DNA of 5,124 bases from Promethearchaeota archaeon (GTDB lineage Archaea > Asgardarchaeota > Lokiarchaeia > Sigynarchaeales > SOKP01). A program made the position numbers and the translations under genes. The stretch covers positions 1 to 5,124 of the forward strand of contig SDNV01000174.1 of the NCBI GenBank assembly GCA_004524515.1, written 5' to 3'. The notes under the pieces are model-generated. The model was not told where the DNA came from and did not search any database. It was given only the letters and a program-made list of their open reading frames with translations. Below are positions 1-5,124 of the stretch, one piece after another. Every line of letters begins with the position of its first letter. Position 1 is the first letter of the stretch.

Positions 1-330
1 ATTATCATAATTCATCTGCAAAATCATAAATATCCCCTTCTTGTACTAAATTTAAGTATTAAATATTTAGTTTAATGAATATTTTTCAATGTTTTTAAAA
101 AATGTAAATAATTAATATTAGAAACTATATTTAAACTTGTTTTAAACAAACTACTTTCGTTATATTTTAACGTAAAATAATAAAATAGAATTGGAAGAGC
201 GCTTTTGATTGCAGAATTAAAAATGCTAAGATTTAAAATTATTGACTATTGTGAGATAATTTAAATTTTTTCCTAACTATTATTAGTTTGTTCACTTTCT
301 TGCTATAATAATAAAAAATACATATTAACT
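1..330. other. Spacer without a supported gene, upstream of the radical SAM gene
   Basis: I find no convincing gene in this stretch. It is very AT-rich, with stop codons in all frames. A 13-nt palindrome (TTGTTT-T-AAACAA) lies at 137-149 and could be a small operator, but this is weak in such AT-rich DNA. On the minus strand, 5-58 is an open run of 17 codons reading YLNLVQEGDIYDFADEL before a TGA at 5-7. It looks protein-like but has no start codon and is closed upstream by a stop at 59-61, so it could at most be a gene scrap. The last 30 bases hold the likely promoter of the downstream gene. Confidence 0.6.
304..314 (+). promoter_or_regulatory. Putative archaeal TATA box for the radical SAM gene
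   Basis: The sequence TATAATAATAA is centred about 22 nt before the ATG at 331. This is close to the usual archaeal TATA-to-start-site distance, so the transcript may be leaderless or nearly so, which fits the lack of a Shine-Dalgarno site before the ATG. No clear purine-rich BRE precedes it. In DNA this AT-rich, chance matches are common. Confidence 0.35.
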
Positions 331-1443
331 ATGGTCTATAGAATTTTACGCCCAGACTCGATTTCGGTATGGAAAAATGAAGAGATTTTGAAGAGATTTA
401 AAAATTATAAAGGAATTATAGATGGGACTCAAATTGCAAGGTATTTAATAGCAAAAACTTTGGAATGTAAATTTAACCCTAATGACTCAATAGAAAATCT
501 GGAAGCTTTTCTTTTAGAAAAATCAGTCGAATTTAAAGAACTTCTTAAAACCACTACAGAAGAACTTAAAACACGTGAAATTAAATCCAAAAATTATATT
601 AATTTGGCTGAAACAATCGCAAATAAATATCTTGAGAGTTGCATGTTTTGTGAAAGGGAATGCGGAGCGAATAGGGTTCAAAATGAAAAAGGCTACTGTC
701 TTTTAACAAAAGATTCTTATGTATCTTCAGCGTTTTTACATATGGGTGAAGAAAGTGTATTAATTCCTAGTGGAACCATTTTTTTTCAATCTTGTAATTT
801 CGGATGTGTTTTCTGCCAAAACTATGATATTTCTCAAGCATGGAAGGGAAAAAGAGATATTGAAGATATAGCAACGAAAGTTAATGGTAAAAAATTAGCA
901 AATCTCGCTGAAAATCTTGCAGATAAAGGAGCTATTAATATTAATTATGTTGGGGGAGATCCTATTCCAAACCTTCATACAATTGTAGGAAACCTAAATT
1001 TTCAGAAAACTAATATTTGTCAATTATGGAATTCAAATTTTTATTTAACTGAAAAAGCACTCTCGCTGATTATCGATTTAATGGACTTTTGGTTGCCTGA
1101 TTTTAAATATGGAAATAATGTTTGTGCTAAGAAGTATTCTGGTGTTGAAAATTATTTTGATGTGATTTCTCGAAATCATAAGAAGATACATGATGAGGGT
1201 AGCGGAGAAATCATAATCCGACACTTGGTCATGCCCAATCATATTGATTGCTGTTCAAAACCTATCTTAGATTATGTTGCCAAAGAAATACCTAAGTGTG
1301 TAGTGAACGTGATGCAGCAATATCGGCCACAGTATAAAGCTTATAATTATGAAGAGATAAATAGACGTCCAACATCAAAAGAGGTGCAAGAAGTTAGAGA
1401 TTATGCTAGTAAACTAGGAATTTTATGGGCACCTGTATCTTAG
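331..1443 (+). CDS. Radical SAM protein, PflA-related (COG1313/PflX-like)
   Basis: This is a complete 370-residue radical SAM protein. The signature cluster is C-x3-C-x2-C at C155, C159 and C162 (SCNFGCVFCQN), which in this superfamily binds the [4Fe-4S] cluster that cleaves S-adenosylmethionine. Before it lies a second cysteine set, C104, C107, C111 and C123 (CMFCEREC, then GYC), typical of the COG1313 group of proteins related to pyruvate-formate-lyase-activating enzyme and probably binding metal. The glycine-rich SAM-contact motif is YVGGDPIPNL (206-215). A C-terminal block, QQYRPQYKA then EINRRP (329-347), is also family-typical. The first 95 or so residues are a helical, charged extension of unknown role. 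The substrate cannot be told from sequence. The protein is probably cytosolic. ATG 331 is the only plausible start, with a TATA-like box just upstream. The stop overlaps the convergent endonuclease gene by 4 nt. The last 32 codons recur in diverged form at 4396-4494, so this 3' end may have been replaced by an inserted element. Confidence 0.9.
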   Translation: MVYRILRPDSISVWKNEEILKRFKNYKGIIDGTQIARYLIAKTLECKFNPNDSIENLEAFLLEKSVEFKELLKTTTEELKTREIKSKNYINLAETIANKYLESCMFCERECGANRVQNEKGYCLLTKDSYVSSAFLHMGEESVLIPSGTIFFQSCNFGCVFCQNYDISQAWKGKRDIEDIATKVNGKKLANLAENLADKGAININYVGGDPIPNLHTIVGNLNFQKTNICQLWNSNFYLTEKALSLIIDLMDFWLPDFKYGNNVCAKKYSGVENYFDVISRNHKKIHDEGSGEIIIRHLVMPNHIDCCSKPILDYVAKEIPKCVVNVMQQYRPQYKAYNYEEINRRPTSKEVQEVRDYASKLGILWAPVS

Positions 1444-2534
1444 TTTTTCTTGCTCCTTGGTTGATTTCTAATTTTCCTCAATGTTCTTTTATCAATCCAA
1501 TTTTCCCAATACTTTCTTTTTCTTGGTAGACTCTTCTTATAATTATTTACTATCTCTCTCATTAAATCTGTTCCTAATGATAATTTAAATGAATCACGAT
1601 CAGGAGAAAGAGACTTATTTTTAATATTCAATAAAGGTGAGTTTATAATATCCTTGAGGAATTCTTTGCTTCCTGATGTTATTCTCGATCTTCTTATTGT
1701 TCCATCACCATCATAATATCCAAGAAGGAAAGCAAGTAAAAGATCTCTTTTCTTAAAATTGGGTAATCTAATATTTTTAGATTTTTTTTTACCTACGATG
1801 AAACCTTGGGAAATAAGATTTTCACAAAATTGATTGTTGATTATTGAAATCCTTCTAAATCTACGGATTTCCCCTTTAGATGTTGTATATTTCTCTAATC
1901 TTGGACTAATATTAGAAATATCATAACCAATAGTTTCAATAAATCTCTGTATTAGAATAAAATCATCTTCAACACACCCAACACCAAATCGATAATATGG
2001 ATTTTTATTTTTTTTCCTTCTAGCGTGAATATAAATATACCCTTCGGCAAAAAGCCATCCTAACCAATATGCCTTTTCAATTGTATCAATTTGTTTAAAA
2101 TAGTCCAATTTCAGATTAGGATGATATTCTAGAACTCCATTGCCACCCTGAGCATATAGATTTAAATCATTTGAGCTTTTATAAAAATTTATAATTTTGT
2201 TTATATTTTCTTCTAATAATCTTAATTTTGCTAATTGTTCTACATTACTTATGTGAGATTTCAACTCTCTAAAATAATTATTTAAGGTATTTGTAATTTT
2301 CTCTAAAATATCCAATGTTAGTTGTTTTCCCCTTTGTCCTTTTGAACTTTTATAAGCTACATAGTAAGATTTTAGACCTAATATAGAACTAAAAAACTCA
2401 ATATTATTAATCGCCCTCCTAATACAATAACATTGGTTTGGATGGAGAACTAATTGTTTTCGAATTAATTTGAAGAATGAAGCAGCATCATATACAGATG
2501 TTTCTATTTGAGCATTAATTAAAGGGTATTTCAT
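1440..2534 (-). CDS. LAGLIDADG homing endonuclease, free-standing
   Basis: This 364-residue protein carries two LAGLIDADG helices, as expected for a monomeric homing endonuclease that makes a site-specific double-strand break. Motif 1 is YWLGWLFAEGYI (156-167), with E164 in the catalytic acidic position. Motif 2 is AFLLGYYDGDGTI (268-280), with D277 in that position. Both acidic residues are kept, so the enzyme is probably active. A basic stretch (ARRKKNKN, 171-178) and a very basic C-terminus suit DNA binding. Residues 1-150 precede the catalytic core and are not recognised; they are mostly helical and may be an added DNA-binding or regulatory region. The gene is neither an intein nor intron-borne: it has its own ATG and runs antisense to the radical SAM gene, with the two stop codons sharing the bases TTAG (1440-1443). 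In context it is the likely mobility gene of the 1345-4395 segment, with a probable target in the radical SAM 3' end; that target is inference. Confidence 0.9.
   Translation of the reverse strand: MKYPLINAQIETSVYDAASFFKLIRKQLVLHPNQCYCIRRAINNIEFFSSILGLKSYYVAYKSSKGQRGKQLTLDILEKITNTLNNYFRELKSHISNVEQLAKLRLLEENINKIINFYKSSNDLNLYAQGGNGVLEYHPNLKLDYFKQIDTIEKAYWLGWLFAEGYIYIHARRKKNKNPYYRFGVGCVEDDFILIQRFIETIGYDISNISPRLEKYTTSKGEIRRFRRISIINNQFCENLISQGFIVGKKKSKNIRLPNFKKRDLLLAFLLGYYDGDGTIRRSRITSGSKEFLKDIINSPLLNIKNKSLSPDRDSFKLSLGTDLMREIVNNYKKSLPRKRKYWENWIDKRTLRKIRNQPRSKKN
1444..1451 (+). terminator. Possible U-tract terminator after the radical SAM gene
   Basis: TTTTTCTT follows the radical SAM stop codon directly. 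Archaeal transcription often ends at T-rich runs on the coding strand without a hairpin. This run lies inside the 3' end of the antisense endonuclease gene, so it may simply be lysine codons of that gene. Confidence 0.2.
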
Positions 2535-2558
2535 TATTTCAAATTTCTTATTGCTCTT

Positions 2559-2572
2559 TTTAAATATTAAAG
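2559..2572 (-). promoter_or_regulatory. Weak TATA-like box for the endonuclease gene
   Basis: Read on the minus strand, the AT-only run TTTAATATTTAAAA is centred about 31 nt before the endonuclease ATG (2532-2534). That would place the start site a few bases before the start codon. No Shine-Dalgarno site is present. The assignment rests only on spacing and base composition. Confidence 0.22.
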
Positions 2573-2599
2573 AAAAGAGACTATTAAATTTTTAAAAAA

Positions 2600-2692
2600 C
2601 TAATCATCTTTATGATTTTTCCAAAGAATATATGGTTAGATAATCCTAATAAGTATGAAATTTTCTACCGAAAAAAATGATAAGATGATTAG
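2600..2692. repeat. Imperfect inverted repeat of about 20 bp
   Basis: CTAATCATCTT at 2600-2610 is perfectly matched by its reverse complement AAGATGATTAG at 2682-2692. The pairing extends inward for about 9 more bases (TATGATTTTT against ATCATTTTT) with one gap and one mismatch. The loop is about 50 nt. The left arm itself contains AATCAT-cttt-ATGATT, a small hairpin. It could be a transcription terminator, a protein-binding site or an end structure of a nested element. Because the pair contains G and C at matching places it is less likely to be pure AT-rich chance, but its role is unknown. Confidence 0.45.
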
Positions 2693-2827
2693 AAAAATCT
2701 GAGAAATTTTCTTCAAAATTATAATTTTTTATTAAAAAACAGTAGAGATCGTTATTATCGCATTCTAATGCTCTTTCTCCTTTTCCAGGGATTATTTTAA
2801 CGTAGGTTCTATGATTTCATATCCATT

Positions 2828-3118
2828 TTGAAATCTTTTTTCAATAAAATTGAAACTTATGATCCTACAACAAATTCACGATTTATTTACTTAAATAATT
2901 TCTTAAAAAATTTAGAAGAATATTTTCAGCTTACAGATACAATTACGGAGGAGAAATTTAAGAAATCTAATAAAAAATTTAAAAATCTTATTGAATTAAG
3001 AAAAGGATTAGGTTTAGTATTTAACGAAAGAGGTGTGTATGAGATTCTTATTAATTTTACAGAAGATTTGGCTAAAATTTTGAAGAAAAATACAGGATTA
3101 ATTAAGCGGAGATTCTGA
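2828..3118 (+). CDS. Small hypothetical protein, TTG start only
   Basis: I do not recognise this 96-residue frame. It is predicted to be mostly helical and lysine-rich (KFKKSNKKFKN at about 44-54), with a less charged patch GLGLVFNERGVYEILINF near 60-77. There is no signal peptide or membrane segment. The only usable start is TTG at 2828: the frame is closed by a TAA at 2798-2800, it has no ATG anywhere, and no Shine-Dalgarno site precedes the TTG. An ATG at 2811 lies in another frame and ends after six codons, which could mean that a one-base indel removed the true start. The 3' end overlaps the convergent SIR2-like gene by 21 nt, so the two are not co-transcribed. It may be a real small cargo protein, the tail of a decayed gene, or a chance open frame. 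Confidence 0.35.
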   Translation: MKSFFNKIETYDPTTNSRFIYLNNFLKNLEEYFQLTDTITEEKFKKSNKKFKNLIELRKGLGLVFNERGVYEILINFTEDLAKILKKNTGLIKRRF

Positions 3119-4222
3119 AGATTTATGTTTTAATTCCTCAAATAAAATTTTTATAATTTTATCAATAGATTCTTCTTCTAAACCATTAGGGATATCTGTT
3201 GTTAAGTTAATTAACTCAACTTCTGGAAATGTCATTATAACATTTCTAAAATAAGAATTATTTACTCCTTCTTTATTAATTAAAATGATCTTTTCAAATC
3301 CTCCTTTCAACTGTGCCTTTTTAAAAAGATATTTTAAATGAATGTCAGCTTCAGGAAATGAGTACCCTATAAATATTAAGTTTTTAACTTTTATAAGATG
3401 ATTCTCTAAATTTATTAAGATATTTTGAATTATTGGATTTTTCAATTCCTTAAAAAATGAGGGTGGGATAATAAGTGGCGATAGATCACTACCGCAAGAG
3501 CAATATTCATTATTTTCTGTTCTATATAAAATTGAATGATAATATCTTAATGCAATCTTATTATAATCACCAGTTTTAACTTTACCACAAGATTTACATA
3601 ATAACCAATTTAATGATCCATGAGGTTTAAATAATTTAAGTTTATAGAATCTTGATTTGACTTTAAAACAATACTCATATTGAACTCCCTTTTCTTCTTT
3701 CAGATCATTTAAAGCATTATCAAGCAGGATATCATAGTTAATATTCAAAAAAGAAAAAGTATTAATAAAAATCTTATTTAACTCAACATTATTGATAGGA
3801 TTTTTATCCTTAAATTTTTCATATAGGTATTTAATAAATTTTCTATTTACTTTTGCTTTATACCCTAATTTTGTTTCTAAAATGTATGATATAAGAGCTA
3901 TTAGAGCTTCTATATAAGTTTTTAATTTGTTAAAAGAAATTCCCTTAAAGCTTTCATCTCTTATGATTGCAAAATGAATCAAACCCATTATTTCTTCAAA
4001 AGTTGGATAAAATTCGTTAAATTCTAATTTTTCGCTAATGGGATATAGTTTAAATAAGAAATCTTTGATTTCCTTGACAAATTCTTGATTTAGATTCGCA
4101 CATTTATATTCATTATTTCCCTCTAATAAATCAAAAATCTCAGAAAGAAGTTCATTTTGTACGGGTGCCTCATCCGCTTTAGAAGCTCCCGCTCCGAAAA
4201 TAAATAAAGTCTTGTCGATCAT
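3098..4222 (-). CDS. SIR2-like protein with zinc ribbon, candidate NAD-consuming defence protein
   Basis: This 374-residue protein has the SIR2 fold signatures in order. They are a Rossmann glycine motif FIFGAGAS (7-14), the asparagine/aspartate NAD-pocket motif NINYD (160-164), the catalytic histidine in KPHGSLNW (H201), and a zinc ribbon of C209, C212, C241 and C243 (C-x2-C, then C-x-C). The IIPPSF motif (251-256) and IGYSFPEAD (285-293) close the nucleotide site. Residues 50-150 form a helical insertion. True sirtuins deacetylate proteins, whereas many prokaryotic SIR2-like proteins of this divergent type degrade NAD+ in anti-phage defence. Which applies here is not shown by the sequence, but the insertion context favours the second. 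It stands alone, with no Argonaute, SLOG or membrane partner alongside. The ATG at 4220-4222 directly precedes the Rossmann motif, so the start is secure. It is probably cytosolic. It overlaps the convergent small frame at its 3' end and lies just inside the right edge of the proposed element. Confidence 0.88.
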   Translation of the reverse strand: MIDKTLFIFGAGASKADEAPVQNELLSEIFDLLEGNNEYKCANLNQEFVKEIKDFLFKLYPISEKLEFNEFYPTFEEIMGLIHFAIIRDESFKGISFNKLKTYIEALIALISYILETKLGYKAKVNRKFIKYLYEKFKDKNPINNVELNKIFINTFSFLNINYDILLDNALNDLKEEKGVQYEYCFKVKSRFYKLKLFKPHGSLNWLLCKSCGKVKTGDYNKIALRYYHSILYRTENNEYCSCGSDLSPLIIPPSFFKELKNPIIQNILINLENHLIKVKNLIFIGYSFPEADIHLKYLFKKAQLKGGFEKIILINKEGVNNSYFRNVIMTFPEVELINLTTDIPNGLEEESIDKIIKILFEELKHKSSESPLN

Positions 4223-4240
4223 TATTAGATAATAAGTTGT

Positions 4241-4252
4241 TAATATATATTA
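4241..4252 (-). promoter_or_regulatory. Putative TATA box for the SIR2-like gene
   Basis: The perfect 12-bp palindrome TAATATATATTA is centred about 24 nt before the A of the SIR2-like ATG. This spacing resembles that of the radical SAM promoter and suggests a leaderless transcript. A further TATA-like run lies at 4271-4282 and would give a leader of about 27 nt. Chance is likely enough in this AT-rich DNA that both remain tentative. Confidence 0.28.
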
Positions 4253-4395
4253 CATTTTAGTTTGAGGCCTATATATTATAAGAAATATTTATAATTTCTA
4301 ATGAAATTTTAATATGTTTAGATTAATCCAACAACTAAACTATTTAGACTTATAAATTATTCTTTTAAATATCCAAATCTAATTTAAATATTTCT

Positions 4396-4494
4396 AATTT
4401 TGATGAAATAAATCGGCGTCCATCCTCTGAGGAAATGCTGGAAGTTAAAAATTATGCTGAAAAATTAGGGATTATATATAAACCAGTTTCCTAA
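4396..4494 (+). pseudogene. Orphan 3' end of a radical SAM gene (displaced duplicate)
   Basis: This stretch reads NFDEINRRPSSEE and so on to EKLGIIYKPVS and a TAA stop. It aligns codon for codon, without gaps, with the last 32 codons of the intact radical SAM gene (residues 339-370). By hand count 20 of 32 residues and 69 of 99 bases match, and most base changes are synonymous or conservative, so both copies evolved as coding sequence. Upstream of 4396 the frame has no resemblance to the rest of the gene, and no start codon or earlier radical SAM segment is found. It is therefore a non-functional tail. Most likely it is the original 3' end of the gene, cut off when the 1345-4395 segment was inserted. 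A T-run shortly downstream may be its old terminator. Confidence 0.85.
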
Positions 4495-4527
4495 ACTTTA
4501 AATTTATATTTTATCTAATCCCGATTG

Positions 4528-4533
4528 TTTTTT
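4528..4533 (+). terminator. Possible T-run terminator after the displaced 3' end
   Basis: Six consecutive T residues lie 33 nt after the stop of the displaced radical SAM tail and before the FKBP promoter region. This would fit an archaeal U-tract terminator that originally served the radical SAM gene. There is no supporting hairpin and the background is AT-rich. Confidence 0.22.
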
Positions 4534-4570
4534 AAATTGGAAAAGTCTAAAAATTATCTAATATTTCAAA

Positions 4571-4583
4571 TTTTAATTAAATA
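4571..4583 (+). promoter_or_regulatory. Putative TATA box for the FKBP gene
   Basis: TTTTAATTAAATA is centred about 48 nt before the FKBP ATG. With the usual archaeal spacing this would give a start site near 4603 and a leader of about 20 nt. The leader contains a purine-bearing GGGATTGGA before the ATG, at best a poor ribosome-binding site. Confidence 0.28.
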
Positions 4584-4624
4584 ACACTAGCATGACATAT
4601 CATTAAAATTGGGATTGGATTTTT

Positions 4625-5124
4625 ATGAGCTTGAAATTAGAAGATGTAAAGGGATTAGGAAAAAAAATCGATAACCTTAAAGAAGCTGGCATAGATACTG
4701 TTGAAAAATTGGCTAATGCTAAATTAGAAGAATTATTAGAAATTAAAGGAATTGGTGAAACATCCGCACAAAAGTTGATTGACAATGCAAAGGAAATGTT
4801 AAGCGAGGTATCAGGAGAAGAAATTCCTAAAGAAATAGAAACTGCTAAACCAGAAGATGATGATGAAAAAAAAGTAAAAGAAGATCTTAAAAAATTAGAA
4901 GAGAAGAAAAAACTCTTGGAAGGCAAAAAAGTTGAGGCGGGTGACTTCATATTAGTAAAAATTACAGCACGTACTCAAAAAGGAAAAGTGTTTCAGGTCT
5001 CATCAGTTGAAGATGCGAAACTTGCTGGAATCTATGATGAAAAACAAGAACAGCAAGGATATTATACTCCTGAATTTGTGATTGTAGGTAAGCCTGGTTT
5101 TTTAAATGAGGGTTTGACAGAAAC
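4625..5124 (+). CDS. HhH-FKBP fusion, slyD-like peptidyl-prolyl cis-trans isomerase (3' truncated)
   Basis: 166 codons are present before the window ends, with no stop. Residues 5-58 form a helix-hairpin-helix unit with two hairpins, VKGLGKKI (8-15) and IKGIGETSAQKL (40-51), of the kind that binds DNA without sequence specificity in RadA and similar proteins. Residues 65-100 are a charged, probably coiled linker (acidic PEDDDE, then lysine-rich). From residue 103 the sequence reads like an archaeal FKBP/slyD domain: VEAGDFILVKITARTQ, then KVFQVSS, then AGIYDEK, then FVIVGKPGFLNEGLTE. Such enzymes speed cis-trans isomerisation at proline and act as folding chaperones. The slyD-type insert and the C-terminal part should lie beyond the window. 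The ATG at 4625 is followed directly by the HhH, so the start is likely right. The gene is separate from the inserted segment to its left and was probably the original downstream neighbour of the radical SAM gene. An antisense open frame over its start is a shadow. Confidence 0.85.
   Translation, partial: MSLKLEDVKGLGKKIDNLKEAGIDTVEKLANAKLEELLEIKGIGETSAQKLIDNAKEMLSEVSGEEIPKEIETAKPEDDDEKKVKEDLKKLEEKKKLLEGKKVEAGDFILVKITARTQKGKVFQVSSVEDAKLAGIYDEKQEQQGYYTPEFVIVGKPGFLNEGLTE

Larger units (their letters stand above)
2535..2827. other. Spacer inside the element, with inverted repeat and possible gene relic
   Basis: No intact gene is supported here. On the minus strand, 2646-2816 is open for 56 codons. 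It contains the protein-like string RTYVKIIPGKGERALEC but no ATG or GTG, and a TGA at 2817-2819 closes it upstream. This could be the remnant of a decayed gene or chance. The spacer also holds the inverted repeat described separately, a 10-bp direct repeat GAAATTTTCT at 2657-2666 and 2703-2712, and a small palindrome GCATT-ct-AATGC at 2760-2771. The endonuclease promoter should lie at its left edge. Confidence 0.5.
1345..4395. mobile_element. Putative 3 kb endonuclease/SIR2 insertion that restored the 3' end of its target gene
   Basis: The proposed limits come from the duplicated radical SAM 3' end. Homology between the intact gene and the downstream remnant begins abruptly at the codon for N339 (1345) and at 4396. 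It runs without a gap to both stop codons. Everything between would be the insert: a replacement 3' end (1345-1443), a LAGLIDADG endonuclease on the minus strand, a small plus-strand frame, and a SIR2-like gene on the minus strand. The SIR2 gene and small frame look even more AT-rich than the flanking genes. Known parallels are integrative elements that enter the 3' end of a coding gene and supply a substitute end, as at E. coli icd. Here, however, no recombinase is seen, and homing by the endonuclease is my inference. No target-site duplication beyond a shared TAATT at the edges is visible. The alternative is a tandem gene duplication later eroded by deletion and insertion. Confidence 0.5.

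Noticed and set aside
2811..2831. ATG at 2811 as start of the small frame
   Set aside because: It is in a different frame from 2828-3118 and meets a TGA after six codons. Using it would require a frameshift for which there is no evidence.
4275..4295. Inverted repeat ATTATAA/TTATAAT upstream of the SIR2-like gene
   Set aside because: It is AT-only with 7-bp arms in an AT-rich spacer, so chance is sufficient explanation.
1345..4494. Intein or intron splitting the radical SAM gene
   Set aside because: The radical SAM gene is already complete up to its own stop at 1443, and the endonuclease is on the opposite strand with its own start. Splicing is therefore neither needed nor possible as an intein.
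1345..4494. Phase-variable C-terminus switching between the two tails
   Set aside because: Both tails point the same way, there is no recombinase or inverted repeat at the junctions, and the two tails encode nearly the same residues, so switching would change little.
4603..4950. Open frame of 115 codons on the minus strand
   Set aside because: It lies opposite the start of the FKBP gene, whose plus-strand translation has clear HhH and FKBP motifs. The antisense product is serine/phenylalanine-rich, as expected from reading GAA/AAA codons backwards.
1..5124. CRISPR array, tRNA, rRNA, or tRNA-type attachment site
   Set aside because: No regularly spaced repeats, no cloverleaf or T-loop-like GTTCRANNC stretches and no GC-rich structured RNA segment were seen on either strand.

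Overview
This is an AT-rich window (roughly a quarter to a third G+C by eye). It most likely comes from an archaeon, plausibly a low-GC lineage such as the Asgard/Lokiarchaeia group, though the lineage cannot be fixed from sequence alone. Pointers to Archaea are a slyD-like FKBP of archaeal type fused to a helix-hairpin-helix domain, a free-standing two-motif LAGLIDADG endonuclease gene, TATA-like boxes about 22-24 nt before start codons (suggesting leaderless transcripts), and the absence of clear Shine-Dalgarno sites.

Layout, left to right: 1-330 is a spacer with a TATA-like box near its end. 331-1443 (+) is a complete radical SAM gene of the PflA-related COG1313 type. 1440-2534 (-) is a LAGLIDADG homing endonuclease gene whose stop codon overlaps the radical SAM stop. 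2535-2827 is a spacer with an imperfect inverted repeat and a possible gene relic. 2828-3118 (+) is a small unrecognised frame with only a TTG start. 3098-4222 (-) is a SIR2-like gene with an intact Rossmann and catalytic motif set and a zinc ribbon. 4396-4494 (+) is a displaced second copy of the last 32 codons plus stop of the radical SAM gene. 4625 to the window end (+) is an HhH-FKBP peptidyl-prolyl isomerase, truncated by the window edge.

The central observation is that the 3' end of the radical SAM gene occurs twice: in the intact gene (1345-1443) and as an orphan remnant about 3 kb downstream (4396-4494). The two copies align codon for codon without gaps, with 69/99 bases and 20/32 residues identical by hand count. 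The simplest reading is that a roughly 3.05 kb element (about 1345-4395) entered the 3' end of the gene, brought a diverged replacement 3' end that keeps the gene intact, and pushed the original end downstream. Between the two copies lie an endonuclease (the likely mobility gene), a SIR2-like protein (a plausible NAD-consuming defence or addiction cargo) and a small unknown frame. No integrase, transposase, tRNA gene or CRISPR is visible. The flanking radical SAM and FKBP genes look like ordinary chromosomal genes.
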